DNA from: Anniella stebbinsi
Taxonomy: Eukaryota > Chordata > Lepidosauria > Squamata > Anniellidae
Direction of reading: 5' to 3'
Assembly (NCBI GenBank): GCA_029215795.1
Contig: JARDYH010000002.1
Span: forward strand, 59,125,001 to 59,189,000
DNA length: 64,000 bases
Below are positions 33,301 through 43,492 of this stretch, piece by piece. Positions within the stretch are counted from its first letter, which is position 1. Each line of letters opens with the position of its first letter. The notes beneath the pieces were generated by a model. The model had not been told where the DNA came from. It saw nothing but the letters and a program-made list of their open reading frames with translations, and did no database searches. A program made the position numbers and the translations under genes.

Positions 33301-33679
33301 AAGCAAAGCAAAAGTAGATCCAACCAGTAGGAACAAGCCTACTAAAAACTGATACAGTGTACCTATGTGCTGTAAGTACAGTTTCAACCAACAGTCTGCG
33401 GGGTCCATAATCATTTAATATCCACAAAATTTAGTAATTATTACATGTGCTGTAAGAAAATATAGTACATCTATAAGACAATAATATTCAAAGTCTTGAA
33501 CCCCAAAGTTGTACAAAGTTCTCTCCTTTGTGTTGTTAATGAAGAAGGATGAAGCAATTTGCCATGGGGGGGGGGGGGAATGAAGGCATGGAAGGTGCTT
33601 CGGCCCAGCTTTGGGAGGTGGGGGGGCACGGGGGACTTGGGTTCTACTTCGGCCAACAAAATACCTTGGCCCTTCACCA

Positions 33680-33870
33680 TAAAAGCATAAGGAGAGCCCT
33701 GCTGGAACAGACCAAGGGTCCATCTTGTCCAGCATTCTGTTCACATGGTGGCCTACCAGCTGCACATGGGAAACCCACAAGTAGGACCTGAGTGCAAGAG
33801 CACCCTCCTGCCCATTTTCCTCAGCTATTAGGAGGCATACTACCTCTGATGCTTTGTTTAATATACAGCA
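33680..33870 (+). repeat. Interspersed repeat (AGAGCCCTGCTGGA family)
   Basis: GGAGAGCCCTGCTGGAACAG, CCAGCATTCTGTTCACATGG and AGGAGGCATACTACCTCTGA. The same family is at 37,045-37,290 and its 3' end (AGAAACAGGATGCTGGATTA ... AGGGCTCTTCTTA) is at 59,870-59,930. Confidence 0.6.
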
Positions 33871-34734
33871 GGGGAGCAGAACCTCAGCACCAGGGACCAA
33901 ATGCTGGCCTCTTGGAGTCACCAGATGGTCACGTCCCCTTCTCTGACCCCTAACCCCCAACAACTGTTCGGTGGTATCTCAGCTATTATGTCACCCCCAC
34001 CACACAAACCTCTAAGGGGTTGAAATCAGTGGAGGCTGGATGCTCCAGTGTCAGTGGAACAATGAATCTGCTCTGGGTTTCAGTCAGAACCAGTGTATCT
34101 GTGTAATAGCCTCCTCCCAAAAAGAAGCAACTACTGGACACTGCCAAAACTTATATTTAGAAGAAGCATTAGCTGTATATTGCATTTCCCGCAATTAGCT
34201 GAATTAGACAATCCCTTGTTATTTAAGAGACCAATTGAAGTACCATTGATTTCAGTCGTCCTCTTCCGTATACGACTAAGTCTGGCTGCAACCCTGAGTA
34301 TACAATGTATTCTTAGAGCATCTGGCCCTAATTCCCATTCTACTTTGCTGACCTCCTTGCTTTCCCCTCCTTTATTACATATAATTTATTCCTCAGATGT
34401 TGAAAAAACTCCCCCATGCCAAATGTCCTCGTGGATGTGGCAGCCGAAAGAAATGCTGACCTGGCGTGACCAAGTTGATGTGATTTGAGTGAGCATGGCA
34501 GGGTGTTTTGTGTTTTTTTTTTAAGTCCCCATGCTTATATGATTCACTGCTGGAAAGCCAGAGCCGTCAACATGGTCTCGCCAGGTCAAACATTACTTCC
34601 TTCATGGCACTGTGTCTATGGGTCAGCTCAGCACTGGGGATTGTACAGCATTTGCAGCCTGCCCCACTCACAATCATTGAGAAATTGCATTAGAATTGGC
34701 ATGGTCTAGGGTCGGGCATGTATAAATTCAGAAG

Positions 34735-34905
34735 ATGTTGGCAACAAGGGGCTTAGAGAGCCTGGCCAGAGTTAGCTGTACTCTGGTAACCTCCAGGAAG
34801 AATGATTGCAACACATCGTACATGGGGATACCTTTAATAATTATCTGGAAATGGCTGTTACTTCAAAATACATCTGCCAGATTGCTAACCAGGAAGCACA
34901 AAACA
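34735..34905 (+). mobile_element. LINE internal fragment (L2-type RT C-terminal region)
   Basis: The frame reads LLLQNTSARLLTRKH at about 34,857-34,900, matching the QNAAARLLT motif of L2/CR1-type ORF2. Upstream is NCNTSYMGIP-like sequence, the equivalent of DYCNALYxGLP. No intact frame. Confidence 0.65.
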
Positions 34906-36337
34906 GAGGCAGCCATTGCAAAAACCCAAGCAAGGCAATGCTAAATAGCACACAACTGCACAAAATCTGAACAACAGACAAAGTCAGTGGGGTAAAAAGG
35001 ACTGATATAATATGAAAGAAATTATAACAAGATTGAAAAATATGCAAAAAGCTATATAACAATAACATCAGTATACATATATACATAGCAGTGTAATAGT
35101 TTCAAAAAATTGGTTCATGAATTCGCAATAAATTGCTGAGTGAGATAAAACTTAACAGGGCTCCGGTTTTTACACCTGTTTCACCACAGCTTCATCATGA
35201 CCTCGCTATGGTTACTGCAAAGCATAATATATTATGAATGAAAATAAATCCCCACACTGAGGCTACACATATGGAATTTGAAGATAAAAGGTAATATAAA
35301 GTCCAGCTAAACAACCAAAATGCATCATGACTAATAAGCTTGTACTGTGGGAGAAAGGTGAGGCAATTCTTAAATTGTACCTCTGCCCCAAGACTTCTTT
35401 AAATGTCCTCCAAGCCAGATTGATGAAAGAAAAGTATGAAATTTCAATTATAAGGTTCAACAGAGAAGCATAAACCATGACCAGGCATTAGGGCCTTTTC
35501 TCATCTAAATTGGAACAGTTTCAGTAGCTTCTAATCCCTTTCCAAACCTGATTCAAAGCTTAAAAGTCCACAAGGCTTAGGGTTCAGGTGCTTGTTGGGT
35601 TTTCACTTGCATGAGTCCACCCAATCACGGACATTGTCAGCTGATGCTCTCCTTGGGTAACTCCCCCATCTCATGCAGAGTGAATTTGGAATGATCTGCC
35701 CAGTTAGCATCCCCATCTAGCAATTGGAACTTACAGTGTTCTCAAAGCAAAACTGCAGGTGACCTTTGCTGTGTAGTTCTGTCCATGAGTGCAGGATCAT
35801 GCATGATTTTGCCCTCATTTCAGTGCTAGGCAAGGATCTTTTCTCCCAGGCTCTTTACATCTTTTAAGCTGCTGTGTAAAGTTTATCTACTCTCGCTTCA
35901 TTTTGGTGCTTCCAGACAACAGGATTATGCAATTGTATAGAACTTTATGAGGGGTTCAGATTGCAATGTCTCCCATTTGTACCCCTCCTGTGTTTTCCCA
36001 GCACTTCATCCATCGTTTTTCTTTACCCCCCCCCCCCAATCCATTAAGAAGTGAAAAATGGAATAGCTGCAAAATGCTTTTTAATTGCTGGGAGCTGTCC
36101 ATCAGGAACCCCCACCCCACCCTTGTTTGTTTAGGAAGCTGAATAGGTAGCTAACTCTGCTCTTTTCTCTATTTTATGACTTTTTTTAAAAAAAACCTTT
36201 TGTTGCTAGCTGCCCTGAGAGCACTTATGTGCTGAAAGCCAAGGGTATACATTTAAAGGGAAAATTAAATAATAGCCATCTCCCCTGTGTGCTGTGTAAA
36301 CATTGATTTCTTGCAATAATCAGCAGCACACGAGTGC
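34906..36337. other. Unannotated sequence
   Basis: No gene or nameable repeat. A C-homopolymer lies at about 36,028-36,037. Confidence 0.35.
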
Positions 36338-37084
36338 TTGAAACAAACAATGAGAACAGATTTTGCCCAGACCCAAGCTCACTCACCAATGTACTTGCTG
36401 GTGCTGCCTGTGACTCAAATATTTGCATTCCCACCACCACCACCTTGTCATCATCACAGATCCACAAATAAACAAAAGCCAGATGGGAACAGAAGGAGCA
36501 AAATGTGTATGGCATTTTCCCTCTGCAGAAGTTCACAGCAGCACCAGGAACATAACAGTCCAGGTTTAGTCAATGGCGTTACATCCGTGATGTCAAGCAG
36601 AAAGCATGTTTTGCACATGTCAGACAACTTTGAGGGTGTCACAGAGTGCTGCTGCTTCCTTTTGTTTTCACTGACAAGAACAAATCACTGTCCCTTTCTG
36701 AAGAGATGTAGCTGTCTGCTTCTAGCCCTAAAGCAGTCAGTATTTTGTAGTTGTCCATTATTACAGATAGTTGGGAACCTGCAGGGAGTTGAGAAGGTAA
36801 GGAAGGGGAGGCAACGGACTTTTTTCATTCTTTTGCCCTCTTCAGTCCTTCCTCTACAACAGGTCAATCATTCAAAGGGTAAATTGAGCTCAGAGGAAGG
36901 TCCCTATTGCCCATTTCCACCACCGCCCCCTGTACCTCTTCCGAATTTTCTCACAGCAATTTGCATTGAAGGTAAAGCATCTAAGCACCCAAATGCCATG
37001 GGAAAAACACCCTTATTCCCATACATCAACAAGAACATTGTTCCAGAGACTGTAATGGAAGTCCCTTATGCCAGAACACTATGA
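36338..37084 (+). other. Open reading frame of 248 codons, no recognised product
   Basis: An ATG-started frame runs 36,338-37,084 without a stop. The predicted peptide has two proline runs (PPPPPCHHH near residue 33 and PFPPPPPVPLPNF near residue 196) and several Cys-rich patches. I recognise no domain, signal peptide or family. The last codons enter a dispersed repeat (from about 37,045). It is the longest frame in the window outside the DIRS element, which is why it is listed. It may be chance; I do not assign a function. Confidence 0.2.
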
Positions 37085-37290
37085 TGGATCAGAGACCTAT
37101 CTAGTCCAGCATTGTTCCTACAGTGGCCAACCAGATGCCTATGGACATCCACAACGGGACATGAATGAACAGCATCCTCCTACTCGTCTTCCCCAGAAAC
37201 TGGTGTTTAGAGGCATACTGTCTCTGATACTGAAGGCAATATGCAGCCACCATGACTTGAAGCCATTGATTACCTTCTCCTCCATAGAAC
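37045..37290 (+). repeat. Interspersed repeat (AGAGCCCTGCTGGA family)
   Basis: GGATCAGAGACCTATCTAGT(CCAGCA), GTGGCCAACCAGATGCCTAT and AGAGGCATACTGTCTCTGAT match 33,680-33,870. Confidence 0.6.
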
Positions 37291-37499
37291 ATAACACTCC
37301 ACAGAACAGGTATCACCACTTCTTACTTTATTCAATGTTAATCTGGCAACATTTGTTTATAAACTTCTGTCTCAGAACAAACGCTTCAAAACTAGTCCAG
37401 TTTTGTAGGCATCCAGAGATGTATCATTTTTCCTTCTTTTGGAACTAACAATAATAGTCATAACAGTTTAAAACGACAACTATTTGTCAGATGTGTGTG

Positions 37500-37560
37500 T
37501 ATGCATGTGTGTATACACATATATATTTACACATATATATTTATATATACATATATTTCT
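37500..37560. repeat. Imperfect (TATG/ATAC) low-complexity tract
   Basis: Alternating purine-pyrimidine sequence (TGTGTGTATACACATATATA) immediately left of the DIRS terminus. Confidence 0.7.
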
Positions 37561-37646
37561 TTTAAAGTAGAAATATAAAAATGGTACAGCGGTAGGTAAG
37601 GACAGGTTGCTTACCTATAACTGTGGTTCTTCGAGTGATCATCTGT

Positions 37647-37786
37647 GCATTCACACCTATGGGTCTGCGCCCACGTGGAGCCTACCCTCGGGAACATTTT
37701 ATAGCTAAAAGAATTTTGGCGGAAGCCCCTCCCCACCCCTCCATTGCGCATGTGCACAGGGGCAACCGCCGTTTGCCTCAGTTCTC
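37647..37786. repeat. DIRS inverted terminal repeat (3' side)
   Basis: CACACCTATGGGTCTGCGCC ... GAACATTTTATAGCTAAAAG ... GGGGCAACCGCCGTTTGCCT is the inverse of 43,336-43,480. The outer tip (37,598-37,646, AAGGACAGGTTGCTTACC ...) differs from the other end. Confidence 0.9.
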
Positions 37787-37865
37787 TAAGACTGACACTG
37801 TTTCCTAGATACCAAGATCAAACATTAGATCTGTCCACCATCCAACACCAGTGGGGATGGCAGGT

Positions 37866-37971
37866 GGGTTGTGTGAATGCACAGATAACCACTTGAAGAA
37901 CCACAGTTACAGGTAAGCAACCTGTCCTTCTTCTTCGTGGTCTCTGTGCATCACACCTATGGGTGATTAAT
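37866..37971. repeat. DIRS internal complementary region
   Basis: Bases 37,866-37,927 (GTGAATGCACAGATAACCAC ... AGGTAAGCAACCTGTCC) are complementary to the 3' tip at 37,598-37,660. Bases 37,928-37,965 (TTCTTCTTCGTGGTCTCTGT ...) are complementary to the 5' tip at 43,455-43,492. The two tips are thus juxtaposed here, as needed for circle closure in the DIRS replication model. Confidence 0.88.
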
Positions 37972-38001
37972 AAGCTCACTTACCGGAGTAGGGGTGGTGT
38001 T

Positions 38002-39000
38002 TTACATCAGGATAGAAGATAAGACCGCCCTTCCAAAACTGCAGTCTTTTCTAGCCTGGACGTCCATCCAGTAATGTCTTATAAAGGTCAAAGGCTGGGA
38101 CCAAGTCGCAGCACGACAAACCTCATGTAGGGAGACACCCCTTGCAAAGGCAACAGAAGCGGCCATTGCTCTGGTAGAATGAGCCCTTATTGACTGTGAG
38201 GCTTGCAATTTCTGTAATGAGTAAGCCAATTTAATTGTCTCAACTATCCATGCTGACAATCGCTGAATAGAGACTGGTTGTCCTTTCTTTGGTCCCCTGT
38301 AACATACGAATAGCCTTCTAGACGATCAAAACATTTTAGTCCTGTCTACATAGTACGCAATCGCTCGGCGAACATCCAAGACATGTAATGTTGTTTCCAA
38401 TAACCCTTTTGGAGATGGAAAGAAAGCTGGCAATATAATGTCTGTATTCATGTGGAAAGGAGAAATCACCTTAGGCAGAAATGCTGGATCTGGCCTAAGG
38501 ACAACCTTGTCCTTATGAAATACCATATAAGGTGGATCTGCACGCAAAGCTGACAGCTCACTAGCTCGTCTTGCTGATGTAATGGCCACTAGAAACAAAA
38601 CCTTCAATGTCAAAAACTTCAGATCCACTGATGCCATTGGTTCAAATGGCTTAGCTGTTAAAGCATTCAGCACCACCGAGAGACTCCATCCTGGTATCGG
38701 TGCCAATATTGGTGGTGCAATATTCTTTACTCCTTTTAAAAACATTTTTGCCAAAGGATGAGAAAATACAGAAACTTTATCTATTAAAACATGTTTATCC
38801 AATATTGCTGCAAGGTAAACTCTCAAAGAAGATAGCTTTAATCCCCTGTCCAGTAGTGATCGCAGATATAGAAGGACAGTCCGCATTGGACAGTGAATTG
38901 GGTCCTCATTTTGAGCCATGACAAAATCTGCAAACTTTGACCATTTTGAAGAATATGACTTAAGAGTAGCTGGTCTCTTTGCGGCATGTAGTATCTCCAT
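38002..39000 (-). pseudogene. DIRS tyrosine recombinase, one premature stop
   Basis: The recombinase would join the element's circular DNA to the genome. The 5' part (39,000-38,326, 224 codons) has an N-terminal SAM-like DNA-binding region (ATLKSYSSKWSKFADF) and the box A arginine in SARRASELSAL (residue 145). The 3' part, same frame (38,259-38,002), has HSTR (H27, R30), W53 and the nucleophile Y63 in FIRHYW. All four R-H-R-Y catalytic positions are therefore visible. The two parts are separated only by a TGA at 38,326-38,328 and 22 sense codons. TGA could derive from CGA by CpG decay; that is inference. It follows the methyltransferase-like frame with a 32-bp gap. Confidence 0.85.
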
Positions 39001-39032
39001 GACATTTTCTAGTAATCAATCAGAATTACTTC

Positions 39033-39656
39033 TCACATTATTCTCCACACTGTCAACTTCAAGGTGTGCAGGTTTGGGTGGAGAATGCGGCCCTGATCCT
39101 GAGAGATCAATGCCTGCACTGCTGGCAGCTGTCTGTATCTGCGTTGAGACAAGCGTAGAAGTGTTGTGAACCATGACTGGCGAGGCCACCATGGCGTGAT
39201 TAGAATGCAGTCTGTGCGATCCTCTGTTAGTTTCACAATTACTCTTGTGAGTAATGAAAACAGCGGAAAGAGGTAAAAATATTTTCCCTTCCACTGCAGA
39301 GTGAAAGCATCCCCGGATGAATTGCTGCCTATCCCCGCTCGACTGCAAAACACCGGTAGAGCCTTGTTCACTTGAATCGCAAACAGATTTATGTCTGGTG
39401 TTCCCCACTCCTTGAACAGATTGTCTAAAATCTTTTGTTTAGTTGCCATTCGTGTGTCTGATAAAATGAATGGCTGAGGTGATCCTCTAAAGAGATGTCT
39501 ATTCCTGCTATGTGCATTGCCACTATTGAAATTCTCCTCACTATGCACCACTTGAAGATATCTATTGTCATATTCGCCAACCTTCTGGAGTGTGTTCCCC
39601 CTTGTTTGTTTATGTACGCAACCACAGTCGTATTGTCCGTAATCACATGAACACAC
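39033..39656 (-). pseudogene. DIRS region downstream of RNase H (methyltransferase-like)
   Basis: The meaningful part starts near residue 73 (MATKQKILDNLF), then EWGTPDINLFAIQVN, FCSRAG, DAFTLQW, YLFPLFSLLTRV and LITPWWPRQSWF. In DIRS elements the block after RNase H is described as a methyltransferase-like (DAM/MT) domain, and the WGTP-DLFA, DAF and WPRQ-WF motifs belong to this part. I assign it by position and motif order. It lies in a different frame from the RT/RNase H ORF because of a one-base type frameshift near the AAAAG run at about 39,430-39,440, so the natural continuous polyprotein is broken. The first ~70 residues are antiphase sequence over RNase H. Confidence 0.7.
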
Positions 39657-40953
39657 TTCCCATGAAGGTCATGCTGAAATGCCAGTAGTGCCTTCCACAC
39701 TGCCAGCAATTCTAGACCATTGATATGGTATTGCTTTTCATGTGTTGTCCATTGACCTTGCGCTGTGAGTTGCCTGCAATGAGCCCCCCAGCCTAGAAGT
39801 GACGCATCTGTGGTCACTGTGATAGACGGAGTTGGGGAGAAGAAAGGTAACCCTTCTTGAAGGTTCTTGCTGTCCATCCACCAACCCAAGGAGTCTATGA
39901 CTTCTTGTGGCACCCGCAACTGTACTCGATCTGCATTCTTTGAGAGATCGAACACCCGAAGGAACCATATTTGTAAAGTTCTCATTTGAAGCCTTGCCCA
40001 CTTCACTACTGCAATAGTTGCTGCCATAAATCCTAGCAGTCTTTGCACTATTATAGCCTTGACCATCTTTTTTATCGAAATTTGCTTTGCAAGTTTGATC
40101 AATGTTAAAGCTCGGTCTTGAGGCAAGTACGCTTTGGCAGTAATTGAGTCTAGGATGGCTCCTATGAATTTTATTCTTTGAGTTGGTTGTAAGCAAGGTT
40201 TCTCTGTACTGATGAACAACCCCAGATCCTTGAGAAGGTGCACTACTGACTTGACATCCTGAATTAACCTTTGTTTCTGCTGTGCTACTACTAGCCAGTC
40301 GTCTAAATATGGGTAAAGTTGTATCCCTTGCAACCCTAAATTTGCACATACTGCTGCCATACACTTTGTGAAGACCCGTGGAGCCGTGGAGAGACCGAAA
40401 GGCAGCACCTGAAATTGCAAAACCTTGGGACCTATTACAAACCTGTGGTATTTGTGGTAGTCTCTGTTGATAGAAATGTGAAAATAAGCATCCTTTAGGT
40501 CTATGGAAGCAAACCAAACCCCTTTTTTTAGAAGTGGTAGAATGGCTGCAAGCGTTGTCATCCGAAAATGCCTTGGAGTGATGTACGCATTGAGATTTCT
40601 TAAGTCCAAAATAGGTTGAAGACCCCCTCCCGCCTTTGGCACTGTAAAATAACGGGAATAGAACCCCTCCTGAAGATGCTCCCATGGAACCTTGCAAATT
40701 GCCCCTTTCATCAAGAGAGAGTCTGTTTGCTCTCTCAACACCTTCGATGGAGGAGTTATGATTAATGGTGAGGGAGGAGGGAGAACTTCAAACTCTATTC
40801 TGTACCCGCAATGAACAATTTGTAGTATCCATTGATCTGACGTTATGGACTGCCATACCGACAGAAATGGCCTCAATCGATTCCGGAATGGCAGAACTAC
40901 AAATTGTTGTGGGATATTGCCCACAGAGTCAAAGCCTCTGCTTTGTATTGGGC
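39425..40953 (-). CDS. DIRS reverse transcriptase and RNase H
   Basis: Copies element RNA into DNA. Counting from the GTG at 40,924 there are 499 codons. The open frame actually begins upstream at about 40,953, after a TGA, and overlaps the gag end, so translation probably depends on read-through or frameshift. RT motifs: VPKAGGGLQPILDLRNLN (95-112), SIDLKDAYFHI with catalytic D142, LPFGLSTAPRVF (174-185), YLDDW (206-210). RNase H follows: TTDAS (D373), GLEL (E405), TDN (D430), HIAG and D481 near the end. No inactivating change is visible within RT. The frame ends early at 39,425 (QLNKRF then stop), where family members continue into the methyltransferase-like region. Confidence 0.9.
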
Positions 40954-42146
40954 TCCCTATTCAACTTAAAAGGCTGTCTTTGTTGGAACGCTGGAAATTG
41001 CTTCCTTGGTGCCACAGTCTGAAATTGTCTCTGAGATTGATCTGCACATGCCTTATTCTGATAGTAAGGTTGTGGTTGCCACCTACGTGGTTTATATTGT
41101 GAATATTGTCGCTGCTGAGCAGGGTAAGATTGTTGTGCAATACCCATTTTCTTAGCCATTACTCTAGCTTTTTGCACTGTCTTCATAACCTCGTCTGTTC
41201 CAGCATTAAACAGACCTGTGCCATCAAAAGGGAGATCCTCTATCCGAGCTCTCGCCTCCTGCGTTAGCCCTGCTGATTGCAGCCATGCATGTCTTCTAAG
41301 TGCTATGGCTCCCACCATCAACTTAGCATCACAATCTACTTGGTGTTTAGTTGTATTAATTTGTTGGCGAGACAGTCTCAATGCTTCCTCTTGAAATACA
41401 CGTGCTATCTCTTTTTTGTCTGCTGGAAGATATTCAGAAAGCGACTTCATCTTCTCCCAGAGAAACAATTGATATCGCGACATCGTAGCCTGATAATTAG
41501 CCACTTTTAAACCTAATGCTGCTGCAGAATAAAATCTCCTTCCCATCAAATCCAGGCATCTGCCCTCCTTCTCATCTGGTGCTGAATGAACTTTATTCGA
41601 ACGCCCCTGGGAAGACTCCACTATTACTGAATTAGGAGAAGGAGGTGTAAATAAAAACCCCACCTCCTTCTCTTGCACCTTATACATATTCTCCAACCTC
41701 TTAGAAGTTGGAATCATCGAATATGGAGATTTCCATGATTGATGCACCGTTTCTAATAACTTTGGTAAAAATTGTATAGCTAATGATGTGGAAATATCAG
41801 TCCCCACAGCATCAAACACTGGATCCTTGACAACCGTCGTTGGGATTTGCATATCTAACTCTAGGGATTGAGCCATTCTTTGAATCTGTTCTGAAAATCG
41901 GCCCCTATCTCCTGCTAGTGAAGAATTGTCATTGGATTCCAAGAGTGTCTTAGGAGAAAGCACGGAAGGAGCTCGTGATGGCAATGTGTCACAGTTTGAA
42001 CTACAGTCATTGTCTGAAAGTGATGATGAGGTTAGCATTATCACTCTTGTTTGGTCATCATTAGTTCCTCCTTGCCGAATTGGCATTGATTGTTTCATCA
42101 GTACTGAACTAGTTGCTTGCATCGGTACTGAACTAGTTGCTTGCAC
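40929..42146 (-). pseudogene. DIRS gag-like ORF, 3' part
   Basis: 405 codons. Encodes the capsid-like part of the DIRS ORF1 protein, identified by position and by the RIEDLPFDGTGLFNAGTDEV segment (about residues 305-324) and the Gln/Arg/Tyr-rich C-terminus (QQRQYSQYKPRRWQPQPYYQ). The N-terminus holds repeats (QATSSVPM, QATSSVLM) from a 24-bp tandem repeat. It is in a different frame from the 5' gag part (42,133-43,167), overlapping it by 14 bases, so a frameshift lies near 42.14-42.19 kb. Its stop (TGA, 40,929-40,931) overlaps the RT frame. Confidence 0.75.
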
Positions 42147-42174
42147 CAGTACTGAACTTGTTGCTGCTAGGGGT
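42103..42174. repeat. 24-bp tandem repeat in DIRS gag, three copies
   Basis: ACTGAACTAGTTGCTTGC plus 6 bases at 42,103, 42,127 and 42,151. It lies at the gag frame break, where slippage may have produced the frameshift. Confidence 0.8.
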
Positions 42175-43167
42175 TCTCTGTCCCGAAGCGCAAATTATTC
42201 TCAGTGACATTCTCCCTATGAGTAATTTCCTCTGCATATGGAATGTGATTGTAATCACTCCCTCTCGCTCTGTAGGCTCCCCAGTACGAGCGGCGTGATT
42301 GTCTCGACCAATCAGAGCGTTCCTCCCAGTCCGACCTAGAATAAGAACTCTCCCTCCTGCCTGACCAATCTCGAGATTCTGCCTCCCTGTATTCTCTGTA
42401 TCGAGAATACTCTCTTCTATAGAAATAGTCTTGTGAGACTTCCCTCCGATCTCACGTGAACTCCCTCTGATCTCCTCTGTAAGAACAAGAGAGGAGTGCA
42501 GCGAACGAGAACGGTAGCGAGAGTCCTCCCTGCGCATATTGGGCAATGCCTCTTGTGAGCGTTCCTGCCCACCCCGTTCCAGTTGGTGCAGAGCAGGTAA
42601 TTGTCGGGATGGGGAATCTCTAATCTCCTCTTCCGACGTAGACTGTTCAGCAACTGATATTGAAGGCTGTAGCTGCTCCGGTGAGTGTATAGGCGCGGCT
42701 GTAATAGTTTTTTGAACTACCATAGAGTGCCTTTTCTTTTTCTTTGCTGGCTCCTTTGCGTTTGAAACTTTCATTTTTTTAGACAACAGCGTTGTATTCT
42801 GTAAAGGCGCCACTTCCCCTAGTGATGGGATATTGGCAGACATAACTTGGGCAGAGCATGTTGGAGAAATCCGCAGCTCATTTTGCCCCTGCGTTGGCGG
42901 TAAAGACCCCACCGTTATGGAAGAACTTTGTATTTCAGCCATTGCAACTGTAGAGCTATCCACAGCTTGAAGTGCTTTTCGCCACAGTTCCGCCCTCAAA
43001 CGATCTGATCGATTTTTTCTGGATTGTTTCGTGAGGGACTGACAGTGAGGACACGTCTCTACAATATGTTCCTCTCCCAAACAGAATAAACAAAGATTAT
43101 GTCCGTCTGTATAGGGGTATTTAGATCCACAGGTTTGGCATTTCCGAAAAGGCCCCTTAGCGGCCAT
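42133..43167 (-). pseudogene. DIRS gag-like ORF, 5' part with Zn-binding cluster
   Basis: 344 codons from ATG at 43,167. The N-terminus has a Cys/His cluster (C10, C13, H23, C26, C29, C39, C42) within CQTCGSKYPYTDGH and LCLFCLGEEH, as in vertebrate DIRS ORF1 products. The rest is low-complexity, Ser/Arg/Gln-rich. The last ~140 residues may already be out of frame, because the reading frame changes before 42,133. The true gag would continue into the 405-codon frame. Confidence 0.75.
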
Positions 43168-43335
43168 CCATGTGTATCTGTCTCCCTACACAAAGAGGGA
43201 GATCAACTGACTATAGCAATAATAAGAAAATAAATAAGAAAATAAAGATTTATGAAAACTCTAACTATATGTGATAACTACACTTTTCCAACGGACAATG
43301 TTCCTTAAGAGGCTCGCACAGTGGCGGTTTAAAAA

Positions 43336-43492
43336 GAACTGAGGCAAACGGCGGTTGCCCCTGTGCACATGCGCAATGGAGGGGTGGGGAGGGGCTTCCG
43401 CCAAAATTCTTTTAGCTATAAAATGTTCCCGAGGGCAGGCTCCGCGCGGGCGCAGACCCATAGGTGTGATGCACAGAGACCACAAAGAAGAA
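43336..43492. repeat. DIRS inverted terminal repeat (5' side)
   Basis: AGAACTGAGGCAAACGGCGG ... GCGCAGACCCATAGGTGTGA, inverse of 37,647-37,786. The tip TGCACAGAGACCACAAAGAA matches the second half of the internal complementary region. Confidence 0.9.

Larger units (their letters stand above)
37598..43492 (-). mobile_element. DIRS-type tyrosine-recombinase retrotransposon, nearly complete, inactivated
   Basis: About 5.9 kb on the minus strand. Order from 5' (43,492) to 3': inverted terminal repeat, gag-like ORF with Zn-binding Cys/His cluster, RT and RNase H, a methyltransferase-like region, tyrosine recombinase, internal complementary region, inverted terminal repeat. DIRS elements replicate through a circular DNA intermediate and integrate with a tyrosine recombinase, so no target-site duplication is expected and none is seen. 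The two termini differ at their tips, and each is matched by one half of the internal complementary region, the family hallmark. Inactivating lesions: gag frameshift near 42.14-42.19 kb, a frameshift near 39.43-39.45 kb, and one in-frame stop at 38,326-38,328. Confidence 0.92.

Noticed and set aside
33415..33963. 182-codon minus-strand ORF
   Set aside because: A large part lies antisense to the dispersed AGAGCCCTGCTGGA repeat (33,680-33,870), and the rest covers a homopolymer and unique sequence. No domain was recognised.
39738..40697. 319-codon minus-strand ORF overlapping RT
   Set aside because: It is an alternative frame over the RT/RNase H ORF. The RT frame carries all catalytic motifs, so this is a shadow.
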